A DNA stretch of 9,572 bases from an uncultured beta proteobacterium (GTDB taxonomy: Bacteria > Pseudomonadota > Gammaproteobacteria > Burkholderiales > Rhodocyclaceae): NCBI GenBank assembly GCA_903930395.1, contig CAIYYE010000069.1:1-9572 (forward strand), in the 5' to 3' direction. The notes beneath the pieces were generated by a model, which had not been told where the DNA came from, ran no database searches, and was given only the letters and a program-made list of their open reading frames with translations. Shown here one piece after another: positions 1 to 8,248 of the stretch (its first letter is position 1; each line of letters begins with the position of its first letter). The position numbers were made by a program, and so were the translations under genes.

Positions 1-79
1 CGGCAGCATCCCGCTCAGGTGCCACCGCAGGGGCGGCACGCAGGCCGGTCCACGATGAAGGAGATTTTGCGTCCGCCAA
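1..79 (-). CDS. 5' end of a gene downstream of mcp, probably chemotaxis methyltransferase CheR (partial)
   Basis: A reading frame opens with TTG at 79-77, two bases after the mcp stop codon, and stays open to the left edge. It gives 26 residues beginning M-ADAKSPSSWTG and ending PERDAA. A GGAG ribosome binding site lies at 88-91 inside the end of mcp, 8 bases before the TTG, so translation is probably coupled to mcp. The only other in-frame start seen, GTG at 25, has no such site. The visible residues are a low-complexity leader with no diagnostic motif. The cheR assignment rests on the usual betaproteobacterial order mcp-cheR-cheD-cheB, and on the receptor's C-terminal CheR-docking type pentapeptide. 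It could be another chemotaxis gene such as cheD or cheB. Confidence 0.45.
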   Translation of the reverse strand, partial: MADAKSPSSWTGLRAAPAVAPERDAA

Positions 80-81
80 AA

Positions 82-2796
82 TCAGAACTCCGTCCACTCG
101 TCATCGAGACGACGGGACTGGGTGTCGCCAGCATTGGTCGTATCGGCCCCCAGCTTCGGTGCGTAAGCTGCCGATGCTGAGCGCTGACGATCCCCTGCGC
201 CGAGGAGGAATTCACTGCCCGTGTTGACCTGGAAGACAGAAACAGCCATGGCCAGGCTATTCGCCTGTTCTTCAAGACTTTCGGCTGCTGCAGCGGCCTG
301 CTCAACCAACGCGGCATTCTGCTGCGTCACTTCGTCCATCTGGCTGACCGCTATGCTCACATGCTCGATCCCTGCACTCTGTTCGCGGCTCGCCTCCGAG
401 ATGCCCGCCATCAGGCTGGCCACCCGCCGGATACTCGAGACCACCTCGTCCATTGTCCGACCCGCCTGATCAACCAGTTTGCTGCCGGCCTCGACCTTGT
501 CCACCGAGTCAGCAATCAGCCCCTTGATCTCCTTGGCCGCCGCCGCACTGCGCTGGGCAAGATTGCGTACTTCCGATGCCACCACCGCAAAACCACGCCC
601 CTGCTCGCCAGCTCGCGCCGCCTCAACCGCAGCGTTCAAGGCCAGAATATTGGTCTGGAAGGCAATCCCGTCAATCACCCCGATAATGTCCGAAATCCTG
701 TTGCTCGACTGGTGGATGGCGTTCATCGTCTGCACCACCTCACCCACCACCGCCCCACCCTTGATCGCCACCAGCTGCGCATTACCCGCCAGTTCGCTGG
801 CCTGCCGCGAATTTTCCGCGTTCTGCTTCACCGTACTGGTCAGCTCCTCCATGCTCGAAGCTGTCTCCTCGAGGCTGCTCGCCTGCTCCTCCGTGCGGTG
901 AGAAAGGTCCTGATTGCCCGAGGCAATCTCCTTCGCCGCTGTATTGATGGAATCCGCTGCATCCTTGATCGACAGCAGCATTTCCTGCAGGTTGTCGACG
1001 GTCAGATTGGCATCATCCTTGAGTCGGCCGAGTATGCCCTGGTAAGGGGTCTCTATTTTTTTGGTCAAATCGCCCTTGGCCATCCTGGCCAGCATGGCAC
1101 CGACGTCGTCAAGGGCATCGGTGTTCACTGCCAGGAGCCTGTTGATGCCTTCGGATATCTGGCGGTAGAAGCCCTCCATGGCTCCGCTCTCGAGCCGCTG
1201 GCTGAAATCCCCATTGGCGGCCGCATCGATAATGCTTGCGACCTCCCGCTCGATCGCCACTTCGGCGGTGCGGTCCTGCCACTCAAGGACGGTACCGAGA
1301 CGCTCGCCTACCCCGTTGATGACCGGAGAGGCAGTCAGGATGAAGTCGCGGCCGCCGATCTGCACGGTCGTTCTATGATTTGCCTCGAGCCCGGCCAGCG
1401 AGTTGCGTGGATCGCCCGGCGGCTTGAGACAGGTATCGAAATTGGCGCCCAGAATGGCGTCTGTCCTGAAATCCGGCCAAACCTGCCGGAGGTCATTTTC
1501 GGCCTGGCGCATCATGCCGATGAAGGCGGCATTGCAGTAGATGATGATGCCCTGCGGATCGGCCACCATGACATTGTTGGACGTTACGTCGAGAGCCACC
1601 TTGAGGCGCATGGTCTCATCGGCAGCCAGACGATCCGCTGCTATCCTGCGGCGCAACTGATTTTGCATGTCACCGAGGCAATGCACCATCTGTCCGATTT
1701 CGTCCTTGCTCTCGGCCGGCAAGCTGACATCGAGCTCCCCGGCGGCAATCCTGTCGAGCGCGCTCGACACACCGACCACGGAGCGATGAACGTTGCGCAG
1801 CATGACAAAGGCCACGATGGCGGCAACCATCACCAGCGCAAAGACCAGCAGCAAGACGAGCAGGCGTTCGTGCTCGATGCGGGCGACCCTTTGCGCCAGG
1901 GCCTGATCGAGGAACCCCGTGCCATTGTCGTAAAGCTTGAAGATCGCATCGATGCTCTGCGTCGTTTCGTCGAAATAGCGGGCTGGATCATAAGACAGGC
2001 TCTCGACGTCGAGCAGGTTTTGCTGGATCAGGCCAATGAAACCCGCCAAGCTGAGCTTCGCAGGCTCAACCGCATTTTTCAAAGGCGCGCGGCTGCTTTC
2101 ATCGGCGGCAAAAATTTTCTCGCTATCGCCCAATATCATTTTTTGTCGAATGAGGGTTTCGGCCAAGGCTTCGATGATCGAATCCCGCCGCTTGGCATCA
2201 AAAGCCCGTTCGGTGAGGATCAGCGTACCCAGGGCTCGCGCCTGTCCCATCCGCTCAGCCAGGCGGGGCAACTGGATGATGGTCATATCCATGGCGTAAT
2301 AACTCACCACCTCGGGATCGAGGAGCAGTTCGGACTGCTCCGAAACGGTATCCATCACCTCCAGGAGGATGGCGATCAATTCCGTATGCTGCCGGGCATT
2401 TTCCTGCGGCTTGAGACCCGTATAGGTCCCCTTGAGCGCCTGCCAGCCACGCTTGAACTCGACCCATTGCGCGGCTTTGCCAATCCTGGCCTCGCTCGCA
2501 GCCATGGCCGCATCGGCGCCGGCCATTGCCGCATCGACGCCGGACATGGCGAGATCGGCCCGCTCCTTGAAAGCCTGCTTTCCCGCCAGCAAGGAAGTGG
2601 ATGCGCCGCGGTGACGCTGCACCTCCTGCAATACCCGGCGCAATTCCCGATGCACGACCACCCCGGTACGCTCTTTTTCAGCAATCGATATCTGGCTGTT
2701 GAACCCCTTGACCAGGGGCACAATGGGCACAGCCAGGGCAATCGCCGCGACCAGCCCGAGACCGATAAACTTGTTGGCCAACTTCTTGTTTTTCAT
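82..2796 (-). CDS. Methyl-accepting chemotaxis protein with helical sensor, HAMP, PAS and tandem HAMP
   Basis: This 904-residue inner-membrane receptor passes ligand or redox signals to CheA through CheW. TM1 is at about 10-30. A long, apparently all-helical periplasmic region covers 31-311, with an RHRGAST motif at 61-67 and LLLDPE at 157-162. TM2 is at 312-334. HAMP follows at about 335-387 (D365, E366, G368), then PAS at about 395-510. Two more HAMP-like units follow at 511-560 (GDFSQRL) and 561-608 (GDLTKKI). The signalling domain has the Tsr-type hairpin tip at 708-738 ([20 protein letters not shown]). By alignment with Tsr, E637, E644 and E651 sit at methylation positions, all already Glu. 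A flexible tail of about 40 residues ends in EWTEF, matching the W-x-x-F tether for CheR/CheB. The sensor resembles helical NIT-like domains only loosely, so the ligand is unknown. The ribosome binding site before the ATG is weak, so coupling with cheW 54 bp upstream is plausible. Confidence 0.93.
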   Translation of the reverse strand: MKNKKLANKFIGLGLVAAIALAVPIVPLVKGFNSQISIAEKERTGVVVHRELRRVLQEVQRHRGASTSLLAGKQAFKERADLAMSGVDAAMAGADAAMAASEARIGKAAQWVEFKRGWQALKGTYTGLKPQENARQHTELIAILLEVMDTVSEQSELLLDPEVVSYYAMDMTIIQLPRLAERMGQARALGTLILTERAFDAKRRDSIIEALAETLIRQKMILGDSEKIFAADESSRAPLKNAVEPAKLSLAGFIGLIQQNLLDVESLSYDPARYFDETTQSIDAIFKLYDNGTGFLDQALAQRVARIEHERLLVLLLVFALVMVAAIVAFVMLRNVHRSVVGVSSALDRIAAGELDVSLPAESKDEIGQMVHCLGDMQNQLRRRIAADRLAADETMRLKVALDVTSNNVMVADPQGIIIYCNAAFIGMMRQAENDLRQVWPDFRTDAILGANFDTCLKPPGDPRNSLAGLEANHRTTVQIGGRDFILTASPVINGVGERLGTVLEWQDRTAEVAIEREVASIIDAAANGDFSQRLESGAMEGFYRQISEGINRLLAVNTDALDDVGAMLARMAKGDLTKKIETPYQGILGRLKDDANLTVDNLQEMLLSIKDAADSINTAAKEIASGNQDLSHRTEEQASSLEETASSMEELTSTVKQNAENSRQASELAGNAQLVAIKGGAVVGEVVQTMNAIHQSSNRISDIIGVIDGIAFQTNILALNAAVEAARAGEQGRGFAVVASEVRNLAQRSAAAAKEIKGLIADSVDKVEAGSKLVDQAGRTMDEVVSSIRRVASLMAGISEASREQSAGIEHVSIAVSQMDEVTQQNAALVEQAAAAAESLEEQANSLAMAVSVFQVNTGSEFLLGAGDRQRSASAAYAPKLGADTTNAGDTQSRRLDDEWTEF

Positions 2797-2850
2797 CCGT
2801 CACACCGTTTCTTTAGGCAGGCTGCACTCACCAGCACCGGGCTTTGACGC

Positions 2851-3351
2851 TCAGGCGACGGCACCGTCTATCAATTCCATATCCGCACTGGTCATCAGCC
2901 GCTCGATATCGGAGACGATGAGCATCCGCGAATCAAGGGAAGCCAGGCCGAGAATGTAGCGGGTATCAAAACTACCCGAAAAATCCGGGGCCGGCCGAAT
3001 TTGCGACGTATCCAGGGAAACCACATCAGACACGCTGTCGACCACGATACCGACGACCCTTCCAGCGACGTTGAGGATGATGACCACGGTAAACGGCGTG
3101 TACTCGACCCGGCCCAGATTGAACTTGATGCGCAGATCGATAATCGGAACGATGATGCCGCGCAGGTTGATGACGCCCTTGATGAAGGGCGGCGCATTGG
3201 CGATCATGGTCGGCGGCTCATAGCCACGAATCTCCTGCACCTTGAGGATATCGATGGCGTACTCCTCGCTGCCCAAGGTGAAGGTCAGGAATTCGCTGGC
3301 AATCAGTTCATCCTCACCGGCTATCGCGCCGGCCTGCATTCTGGGTTCCAT
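2851..3351 (-). CDS. cheW: Chemotaxis adaptor protein CheW
   Basis: CheW is the cytoplasmic adaptor that bridges receptor tips and the P5 domain of CheA in the chemosensory array. The 166-residue product is one CheW domain (about 18-155) with a short acidic N-terminal tail. The family signature [15 protein letters not shown] is at 60-74; R64 in NLRG corresponds to the E. coli receptor-binding Arg62. VQEI at 38-41 carries the conserved Glu of the first beta barrel. The family is usually 150-170 residues. ATG at 3351 is chosen because AGGAG at 3358-3362 lies 6 bases ahead; Met5 is a weaker alternative. The gene starts 22 bp after cheA and precedes the mcp gene by 54 bp, so kinase, adaptor and receptor would be made from one message. 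The similar fold at the CheA C-terminus is an independent P5 domain. Confidence 0.95.
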   Translation of the reverse strand: MEPRMQAGAIAGEDELIASEFLTFTLGSEEYAIDILKVQEIRGYEPPTMIANAPPFIKGVINLRGIIVPIIDLRIKFNLGRVEYTPFTVVIILNVAGRVVGIVVDSVSDVVSLDTSQIRPAPDFSGSFDTRYILGLASLDSRMLIVSDIERLMTSADMELIDGAVA

Positions 3352-3373
3352 TGCTTGCTCCTGGTTTCGGCTG

Positions 3374-5695
3374 TCAGCCGGCTTTCCGCATATTCGATCT
3401 GGCCATGCCGGCGATCACCGATACATCGAGAATCAGCGCGACGTGTCCATCCCCCATGATAGTGGCCCCGGAGATGCCGTTCACTCGCCGGTAATTGGCT
3501 TCCAGGCTCTTGATGACTACCTGATGCTGTCCGAGCAGGGCGTCGACGAAGAGGGCTGCCTTGGTCCCGTCGGCATCGAGGACGACCATGATGCCCTGCG
3601 TGAAGTCGGCACACCGCGACTGGATGTTGAACACTTCATGCAGCGCCACAACCGGCAGGTATTCGCTGCGCACCTGCATGACCCGCGCCTGATTGGACAG
3701 GGTCTTGATCGATCCGGCCTCCGGCTGCATCGACTCGACAATATAAGAGAGCGGGAGAATATAGGTCTGGTCGCCCACCGCCACGGACATGCCGTCAAGA
3801 ATGGCCAGCGTCAGGGGCAGGCGCACTGTCATCCGGGTGCCGATGCCGAGCATCGATTCGATCTCGACCCGGCCACCCATCGCCTGGATGTTTCGACGGA
3901 CCACGTCCATGCCGACGCCGCGTCCGGAGACATCGGTCACCTGCTCGGCGGTCGAGAAACCGGCTTCGAAAATCAGGTTGAAAACCTCGGTATCGGTCAT
4001 CTGATCCGAAACCGGCAAGCCGCGCTCACGCGCCTTGGCCAGTATCTTGTCGCGCGGCAGGCCGGCACCATCGTCACCCACTTCGATGACGATATTGCCC
4101 CCCTGATGATAGGCCTTCAGGGTAATCGTGCCGACCGCCCTTTTCCCGGCAGCGACCCGCTTCTCGGGTAGCTCGATGCCGTGATCCAGGCTATTCCGGA
4201 TGAGGTGAGTCAACGGATCGGCAATCCGCTCGATAAGCCCCTTGTCGAGTTCAGTCGTCTCGCCCATGGTTTTCAGCTCAACCTGCTTGCCAAGCTTGGT
4301 CGAGAGGTCGCGTACCACCCGCGGGAAGCGCGAGAAGACGAAGGAGATCGGCATCATCCGGATGGACATGACCGACTCCTGCAAGTCGCGGGTATTGCGC
4401 TCCAGTTGAACCAGCCCGTTGACCAGGCGCTCCGGGGCGTTTTCCTGCATCCGCTCTACCGTCTGCAGGAGCATCGCCTGGGTAATGACCAGTTCCCCAA
4501 CCAGGTTGATCAACTGGTCCACTTTTTCAACGCTGACGCGAATTGACGAATCCGTTGCCGCTGCGGCAGGGCCCGCCGGCTTGGCTGTCCGGGCAGGTGC
4601 TTCGACGGTCTTCTTCTCGGCAGCGTGAACGCTGCCCGCCGACTGGGGCGCGATCGGTGACAGCTCACTGGGCGGATTCTGGGCGACGGGCAGTGGCGCA
4701 AAGAAGCCAAATCCCTCGTCCTCCTCAGCCACGGCCACGACTGGAGCGGCGGTCTGGACAGGCAGCGGGGCAAAGAAGCCGTAGCCCTCTCCTTCTTCGC
4801 CCACAAGCTCATGGGCCGGCTTCTGATCGAAGAAACCATAAGCCTCGTCTGGGCCGACACTGGGCTTGGTCGCAGCTTCAGCCGCTGGCGCGCTCGCCAG
4901 TGGGGCAAAAAAGCCATAACCCGGGTCCTCTTCTGGCGCCCCGGGAGCCCCCCCGAAGAATCCAAAATCGCTATCTTCCTGATCGCCAGTAGACTCTTCA
5001 ACAACGCGCCAGGCGCCATTTTCGGCAATGAAATCAATTTGATCGGCAAATGCTTCTTGTGCCACATCGGTACTCAGGCGCAGTTGCCAGTAGCCGACGT
5101 TGTTCATATCGGTTTCGGGCTGGCTCAGTATCTCCAGCGTCCCCAGCGAGCGCAGTTCGATGAGCAGATTGGCGATGCCCTCGCCTTTCGCCGACACAGC
5201 GGTGGGCACAAACTGGATATCGAATGAGCGCCTGGCTGGTTTTGCTTGCTCCGCGACTGCCACGACGGGGGAAGGTGGCGCAGTCGTTGCCGCTGGCGTC
5301 GGAACTTCGCCGGTCGACAGCTGCCGCAGGCGGGTACAGATCAGGGCTACGGACGCGGGATCGACCTCGCCCCGCCCTTGATGCGCTTCAAGCATGTTGC
5401 GCAGGACGTCGCCGGACTCCAGGAAGGCATCGACCATCTCGGGTCGCAACGCCAGCTCTTGCTTGCGAATGCGGTCGAGAAGGTTTTCCAGGATGTGCGT
5501 CGTTTCGGCAAGGTCGGTGAAGCCAAACGTGCCGGCACTACCCTTGATCGAGTGGGCGGCCCTGAAAATGGCATTGAGCTGCTCCGAATCCGGGTTTTCA
5601 ATATCCAGATTCAGCAACAAGCCCTCCATTGCCGCCAGATGCTCCGCCGATTCCTCGAAGAACACCTGGTAGAACTGAGTCATGTCGATAGCCAT
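3374..5695 (-). CDS. cheA: Chemotaxis sensor histidine kinase CheA
   Basis: CheA autophosphorylates under receptor control and passes phosphate to CheY and CheB. The 773-residue protein has every standard part. P1 (about 5-125) carries phosphoryl His48 in [12 protein letters not shown]2-type response-regulator-binding domain covers about 157-233. A long Ala/Pro/acidic linker runs 234-383. P3 dimerisation is at 384-445. In the P4 ATPase the N box is [10 protein letters not shown] (497-506), G1 is DDGAG (541-545), the F box is FEAGFSTAE (576-584) and G2 is GRGVG (591-595). The CheW-like P5 is at about 630-765. It is about 120 residues longer than E. coli CheA (654), mostly because of the linker, which holds five (Y/F)GFF repeats. 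ATG at 5695 is preceded by AGGGGG at 5700-5705; Met5 is a less likely start. The gene lies 87 bp after cheY and 22 bp before cheW. All catalytic boxes are intact, so an active kinase is expected. Confidence 0.97.
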   Translation of the reverse strand: MAIDMTQFYQVFFEESAEHLAAMEGLLLNLDIENPDSEQLNAIFRAAHSIKGSAGTFGFTDLAETTHILENLLDRIRKQELALRPEMVDAFLESGDVLRNMLEAHQGRGEVDPASVALICTRLRQLSTGEVPTPAATTAPPSPVVAVAEQAKPARRSFDIQFVPTAVSAKGEGIANLLIELRSLGTLEILSQPETDMNNVGYWQLRLSTDVAQEAFADQIDFIAENGAWRVVEESTGDQEDSDFGFFGGAPGAPEEDPGYGFFAPLASAPAAEAATKPSVGPDEAYGFFDQKPAHELVGEEGEGYGFFAPLPVQTAAPVVAVAEEDEGFGFFAPLPVAQNPPSELSPIAPQSAGSVHAAEKKTVEAPARTAKPAGPAAAATDSSIRVSVEKVDQLINLVGELVITQAMLLQTVERMQENAPERLVNGLVQLERNTRDLQESVMSIRMMPISFVFSRFPRVVRDLSTKLGKQVELKTMGETTELDKGLIERIADPLTHLIRNSLDHGIELPEKRVAAGKRAVGTITLKAYHQGGNIVIEVGDDGAGLPRDKILAKARERGLPVSDQMTDTEVFNLIFEAGFSTAEQVTDVSGRGVGMDVVRRNIQAMGGRVEIESMLGIGTRMTVRLPLTLAILDGMSVAVGDQTYILPLSYIVESMQPEAGSIKTLSNQARVMQVRSEYLPVVALHEVFNIQSRCADFTQGIMVVLDADGTKAALFVDALLGQHQVVIKSLEANYRRVNGISGATIMGDGHVALILDVSVIAGMARSNMRKAG
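4688..4969 (-). repeat. Five degenerate acidic-(Y/F)GFF motifs in the CheA P2-P3 linker
   Basis: Within CheA residues 243-336 the linker repeats a short aromatic motif five times: FGFF at 244-247, YGFF at 260-263, YGFF at 286-289, YGFF at 305-308 and FGFF at 329-332. Each follows one or more acidic residues and a Gly, Ala or Asp. Copies 2, 4 and 5 continue as APL, two of them APLP. Spacing is irregular (16, 26, 19 and 24 residues). The DNA copies differ at third positions and between repeats, so this is conserved at protein level rather than a recent exact duplication. A linker normally loses hydrophobic residues, so repeated Phe pairs suggest docking motifs. The partner cannot be told from the sequence. 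Confidence 0.85.
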
Positions 5696-5782
5696 GCCAC
5701 CCCCTGATCTCGGCTCCGCAAACCCGGGAAACCGATAATTGAATGCAAAAGACCCGCGCTCTTACAGGTCTGCCGGCTTCAC

Positions 5783-6148
5783 TCAGCCGATCACCTTGCG
5801 TACGACTTCAATCAGTTTCTGGGGGTCAAAAGGCTTGACCAGCCATCCCGTTGCACCGGCCGCCCGGCCTTGCGATTTCATCGCATCGGACGATTCGGTC
5901 GTCAGCATCAGGATGGGGCTCGATGCATATTGCGGCAGGGCCCGAAGGTTTTTGATCAGGGTCAGCCCGTCCATCCGCGGCATGTTCTGGTCGGTCAAAA
6001 CGAGATGAATGTTCCGCGTCTTGGCTTTATCCAGGCCATCCTGTCCGTCTACCGCCTCGACCACTTCATAACCAGCACTCTTCAGGGTAAAGGAGACCAT
6101 CTGGCGAATGGAGGCCGAATCGTCAACTGCTAGAATGGTTTTTGCCAT
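5783..6148 (-). CDS. cheY: CheY-type single-domain response regulator
   Basis: CheY takes phosphate from CheA and, phosphorylated, binds the flagellar switch protein FliM to change rotation. The 121-residue product is a lone receiver domain. It has the acid pair D9-D10, phospho-acceptor D53 in LTDQNMPRMDG, T83 in MLTTES (E. coli Thr87), and K105 in VKPF (Lys109). The switch aromatic equivalent to Tyr106 is W102. The start at 6148 (MAKTILAVDD) is preferred over an upstream in-frame ATG at 6199, because GAGGA at 6153-6157 lies 4 bases ahead and the domain begins at once. It sits between motB (93 bp away) and cheA (87 bp away), the cheY1 position in betaproteobacteria, where a second cheY usually lies near cheZ further downstream. 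Whether this copy drives the motor or acts as a phosphate sink cannot be read from sequence. Confidence 0.93.
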   Translation of the reverse strand: MAKTILAVDDSASIRQMVSFTLKSAGYEVVEAVDGQDGLDKAKTRNIHLVLTDQNMPRMDGLTLIKNLRALPQYASSPILMLTTESSDAMKSQGRAAGATGWLVKPFDPQKLIEVVRKVIG

Positions 6149-6152
6149 TTTT

Positions 6153-6157
6153 TCCTC
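6153..6157 (-). promoter_or_regulatory. Ribosome binding site fixing the cheY start
   Basis: GAGGA on the minus strand, followed by AAAA and ATG at 6148. It is the best ribosome binding site around the gene and argues against the in-frame ATG at 6199, which would add 17 residues before the receiver fold. Confidence 0.75.
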
Positions 6158-6241
6158 GTAAAAATCAGAACAATCCAAGCTCGAGGCTGGTGAAGCCATT
6201 GCGCCGGGCCGTTACACAGCTCGGCCAGGGTGCTGACTCGA

Positions 6242-7189
6242 TCAGCCGGAGGTACCCTTTCCACCGATCGGCAACTTCAAGCCTTCCGGAAGCAGTTCCT
6301 CGCCACCGGCCTCGGAGTCCGGCCCCTCTTCCTGCAGTATGGCATTCTCGGTCTTGCGATTCAGGATAACGATGCTGATACGGCGGTTGACTGAGTTGAG
6401 CGGATCATTCTTGTCGAAAAGCACGGTCGCACCGAGCCCGACAACACGCATGATCTTGGCGTCATCCATGCCGCCGATGACCAGTTCACGCCGGGAAGCA
6501 TTCGCCCGATTGGCCGACAACTCCCAGTTCGTGTACCCCTTGTCACCGCCGGAGAACTGCGATGCATCGGTGTGCCCGGCCAGGCTGATACGGTTGCCGA
6601 CTCCGTTGAGCGCCTTGCCGATCTGGCGCAGGATTTCCCGCGTATAAGGCTTGAGGTCGGAACTGGCGGAGTCGAACATCGGGCGATTCTGCTCGTCGAT
6701 GATCTGGATCCGCAGACCCTCGGACGTAATGTCCAGCAACATCTGCTTCTTGAACTGCGCAAGCTGGGGAGTTTGCTCGATCATCTTCTCGATATCGGCC
6801 TTCAGGCTTTCCAGTTTCTCCTGCTCCTTGCGCCGGAACTCGGCCTGCGCTTCCTTGGAAAAAGAGGTGGACTTCTTGGCCTCGACATCGCCCCGCTTGA
6901 CCTGCCCGGACTGGCGCGTCAGATCCTGACCGCCACCTTTGAGGACGCTGGTCGCATCACCCGCCCCACTGCCCCCCGGCATGGAAACCTTCACGGGATT
7001 CTGGAAATGATCGGCAATGCCCGCCAGGTCACCCTGGGCCGTCGAACCGAGCAGCCACATCAACAGGAAGAAAGCCATCATCGCCGTCACGAAGTCGGCA
7101 TAGGCAATCTTCCAGGCGCCGCCGTGGGCGCCACCGGCCACGACCTTCTTGCGCTTGATGATTATGGGACGTGTCGAGTCGTCGCTCAT
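6242..7189 (-). CDS. motB: Flagellar motor stator protein MotB
   Basis: MotB forms the stator ion channel with MotA and anchors it to peptidoglycan. The 315-residue protein has a basic N-terminus and a single membrane helix at about 28-49. That helix contains the proton-binding D32 in AYADFVTAMMAFF, at the same number as in E. coli. A periplasmic plug and charged linker cover about 50-150. The OmpA-type peptidoglycan-binding domain is at about 155-275, with AGHTDA near 204-209 and the SANRANASRREL helix near 225-236. A tail of about 37 Glu/Gly-rich residues follows the domain and is probably disordered. The gene starts 27 bp after motA with a modest GGATCGAG ribosome binding site. The intact Asp and the close match to the proton-type pair suggest H+ rather than Na+ drive, which is an inference. 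Confidence 0.95.
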   Translation of the reverse strand: MSDDSTRPIIIKRKKVVAGGAHGGAWKIAYADFVTAMMAFFLLMWLLGSTAQGDLAGIADHFQNPVKVSMPGGSGAGDATSVLKGGGQDLTRQSGQVKRGDVEAKKSTSFSKEAQAEFRRKEQEKLESLKADIEKMIEQTPQLAQFKKQMLLDITSEGLRIQIIDEQNRPMFDSASSDLKPYTREILRQIGKALNGVGNRISLAGHTDASQFSGGDKGYTNWELSANRANASRRELVIGGMDDAKIMRVVGLGATVLFDKNDPLNSVNRRISIVILNRKTENAILQEEGPDSEAGGEELLPEGLKLPIGGKGTSG

Positions 7190-7216
7190 CTTCTCGATCC
7201 AGTGTCAGGCGGCATC

Positions 7217-8074
7217 TTATTTACCCTTGCGCGCCTTCATTTCTTCTTCCAGCTCGGTAAAGGTGGGACGCTCGTGGGAACCGAGCGTCTTGCGACCAAA
7301 CTCGATTGCCACTTGCGGCGCATAGCCCGACATCGACGCCAGGAGGACCATCTTGATGGTCTTGTAGATCGTTGCCCCTTCATGCGCCTTTTGTTCCAGC
7401 AATTTGGCCACCGGCTCAACGAAACCATAGGAAATAAGAATACCGAGGAAAGTACCGACCAGAGCGCCACCGATCATCTTGCCCAGCACGGCAGGCGGAC
7501 TGCCCACCGAGCCCATCACGTTGACCACGCCCATCACCGCCACGACGATACCGAAAGCCGGCACGGCGCCACCTACGGACGCAACGACATGGCCCGGTTC
7601 GGCGGCTTCGTGATGATGGGTTTCGAGTTCGACGTCCATGAGGCTTTCGATCTCGACCGTATTCAAATTACCGCCCACCATCATGCGCAGATAGTCACAG
7701 GTAAATTCCATGACGTGATGATCGTGAACCAGATTCGGATATTTGCTGAAAATCGGGCTGGCATCGGGATTTTCGATGTCGCCCTCGATGGACATCAGGC
7801 CTTCCTTGCGCACTTTGCCGAGAATCTCGAAAAGCATGGCCAGGGCATCGATATAGAACGCCTTGTTGTATTTCGAGCCCTTGAATATCCCGGGAAGCGC
7901 GCCAACCGTGGCCTTGATGATCTTGATATCGTTCGCGGCGACGAAATAGCCAAGCGTCAGACCGACAATGGCGATGTACTCGGTCGGCACCCATAGCGCG
8001 AGGAGACTGCCGTGGATGGCATACGTTCCGAGCGCCGAAGCCAGAATGATGACGTAACCAACAATCAGAAACAT
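7217..8074 (-). CDS. motA: Flagellar motor stator protein MotA
   Basis: MotA is the four-helix membrane subunit of the stator; its cytoplasmic loop pushes on FliG. The 285-residue protein (E. coli 295) has two N-terminal membrane segments at about 1-20 and 30-50, and two more at about 165-187 and 201-221. The cytoplasmic loop holds R89 and E97 (RKEGLMSIE), matching E. coli Arg90 and Glu98. P172 and P221 match the essential Pro173 and Pro222. ATG at 8074 is preceded by AGGGGG at 8081-8086, six bases away. It is the first gene of the left-running operon and is divergent from the Nudix gene. A His cluster (THHHE, 152-156) lies in the loop before the third helix; I attach no function to it. Confidence 0.97.
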   Translation of the reverse strand: MFLIVGYVIILASALGTYAIHGSLLALWVPTEYIAIVGLTLGYFVAANDIKIIKATVGALPGIFKGSKYNKAFYIDALAMLFEILGKVRKEGLMSIEGDIENPDASPIFSKYPNLVHDHHVMEFTCDYLRMMVGGNLNTVEIESLMDVELETHHHEAAEPGHVVASVGGAVPAFGIVVAVMGVVNVMGSVGSPPAVLGKMIGGALVGTFLGILISYGFVEPVAKLLEQKAHEGATIYKTIKMVLLASMSGYAPQVAIEFGRKTLGSHERPTFTELEEEMKARKGK

Positions 8075-8136
8075 GCAAAGCCCCCTGTCGCACCAGCGGA
8101 AACCGGCGTAGATCCGCCCGCTAATTGGTTTTCGCT

Positions 8137-8166
8137 ATTGTAGCCACTTGAATTGCCAGCGTGCAA
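8137..8166 (-). promoter_or_regulatory. Candidate sigma70-type promoter for the motA-led operon
   Basis: On the minus strand TTGCAC (8166-8161) and TACAAT (8142-8137) are separated by 18 bases and would start transcription near 8130, about 55 bases before motA. The -10 box matches 5 of 6 consensus bases but the -35 only 3 of 6, so an activator such as FlhDC may be needed. I found no sigma28 (TAAA-N15-GCCGATAA) or convincing sigma54 element in this gap. Confidence 0.4.
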
Positions 8167-8209
8167 AGAAAGAGAGGGCGCCGGCCCCTGATAAATGGGA
8201 AATGCGCGG

Positions 8210-8218
8210 TGCTACACT
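8210..8218 (+). promoter_or_regulatory. Candidate extended -10 promoter for the Nudix gene
   Basis: TGCTACACT is an extended -10 element (TG-N-TACACT) with no good -35 upstream. Transcription would start near 8225, about 24 bases before the GTG start at 8249. The call rests on this short match alone. Confidence 0.3.
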
Positions 8219-8248
8219 GCGCTTCATGACTCCACGAAACGATCTTCC

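Noticed and set aside
361..2847. An 828-codon open frame on the plus strand, antisense to most of the mcp gene
   Set aside because: Its translation is rich in His, Arg, Gln and Asp with no domain pattern, as expected opposite a GC-biased gene. The minus frame is an unmistakable receptor, and no ribosome binding site or promoter supports the plus frame.
3242..4171. A 309-codon plus-strand open frame opposite cheW and cheA
   Set aside because: It crosses the cheA-cheW junction antisense and has no domain character; this fits codon bias.
5731..5738. ACCGATAA on the plus strand, like a sigma28 -10 box
   Set aside because: No TAAA lies 15 bases upstream, and it would point antisense into cheY and motB.
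6572..7996. A 474-codon plus-strand open frame across motB and motA
   Set aside because: It is the antisense shadow of two clear stator genes and spans their intergenic gap. The composition is His/Arg/Leu-rich with no recognisable motif.
8176..8188. A GGGC/GCCC inverted repeat in the motA-Nudix gap, considered as an operator or terminator
   Set aside because: The stem is only 4 bp, has no U-tract, and fits no known operator consensus.
8195..8248. An 18-residue N-terminal extension of the Nudix protein from ATG 8195
   Set aside because: The family begins just before the first cysteine pair, and the region holds the only candidate promoter element for the gene.
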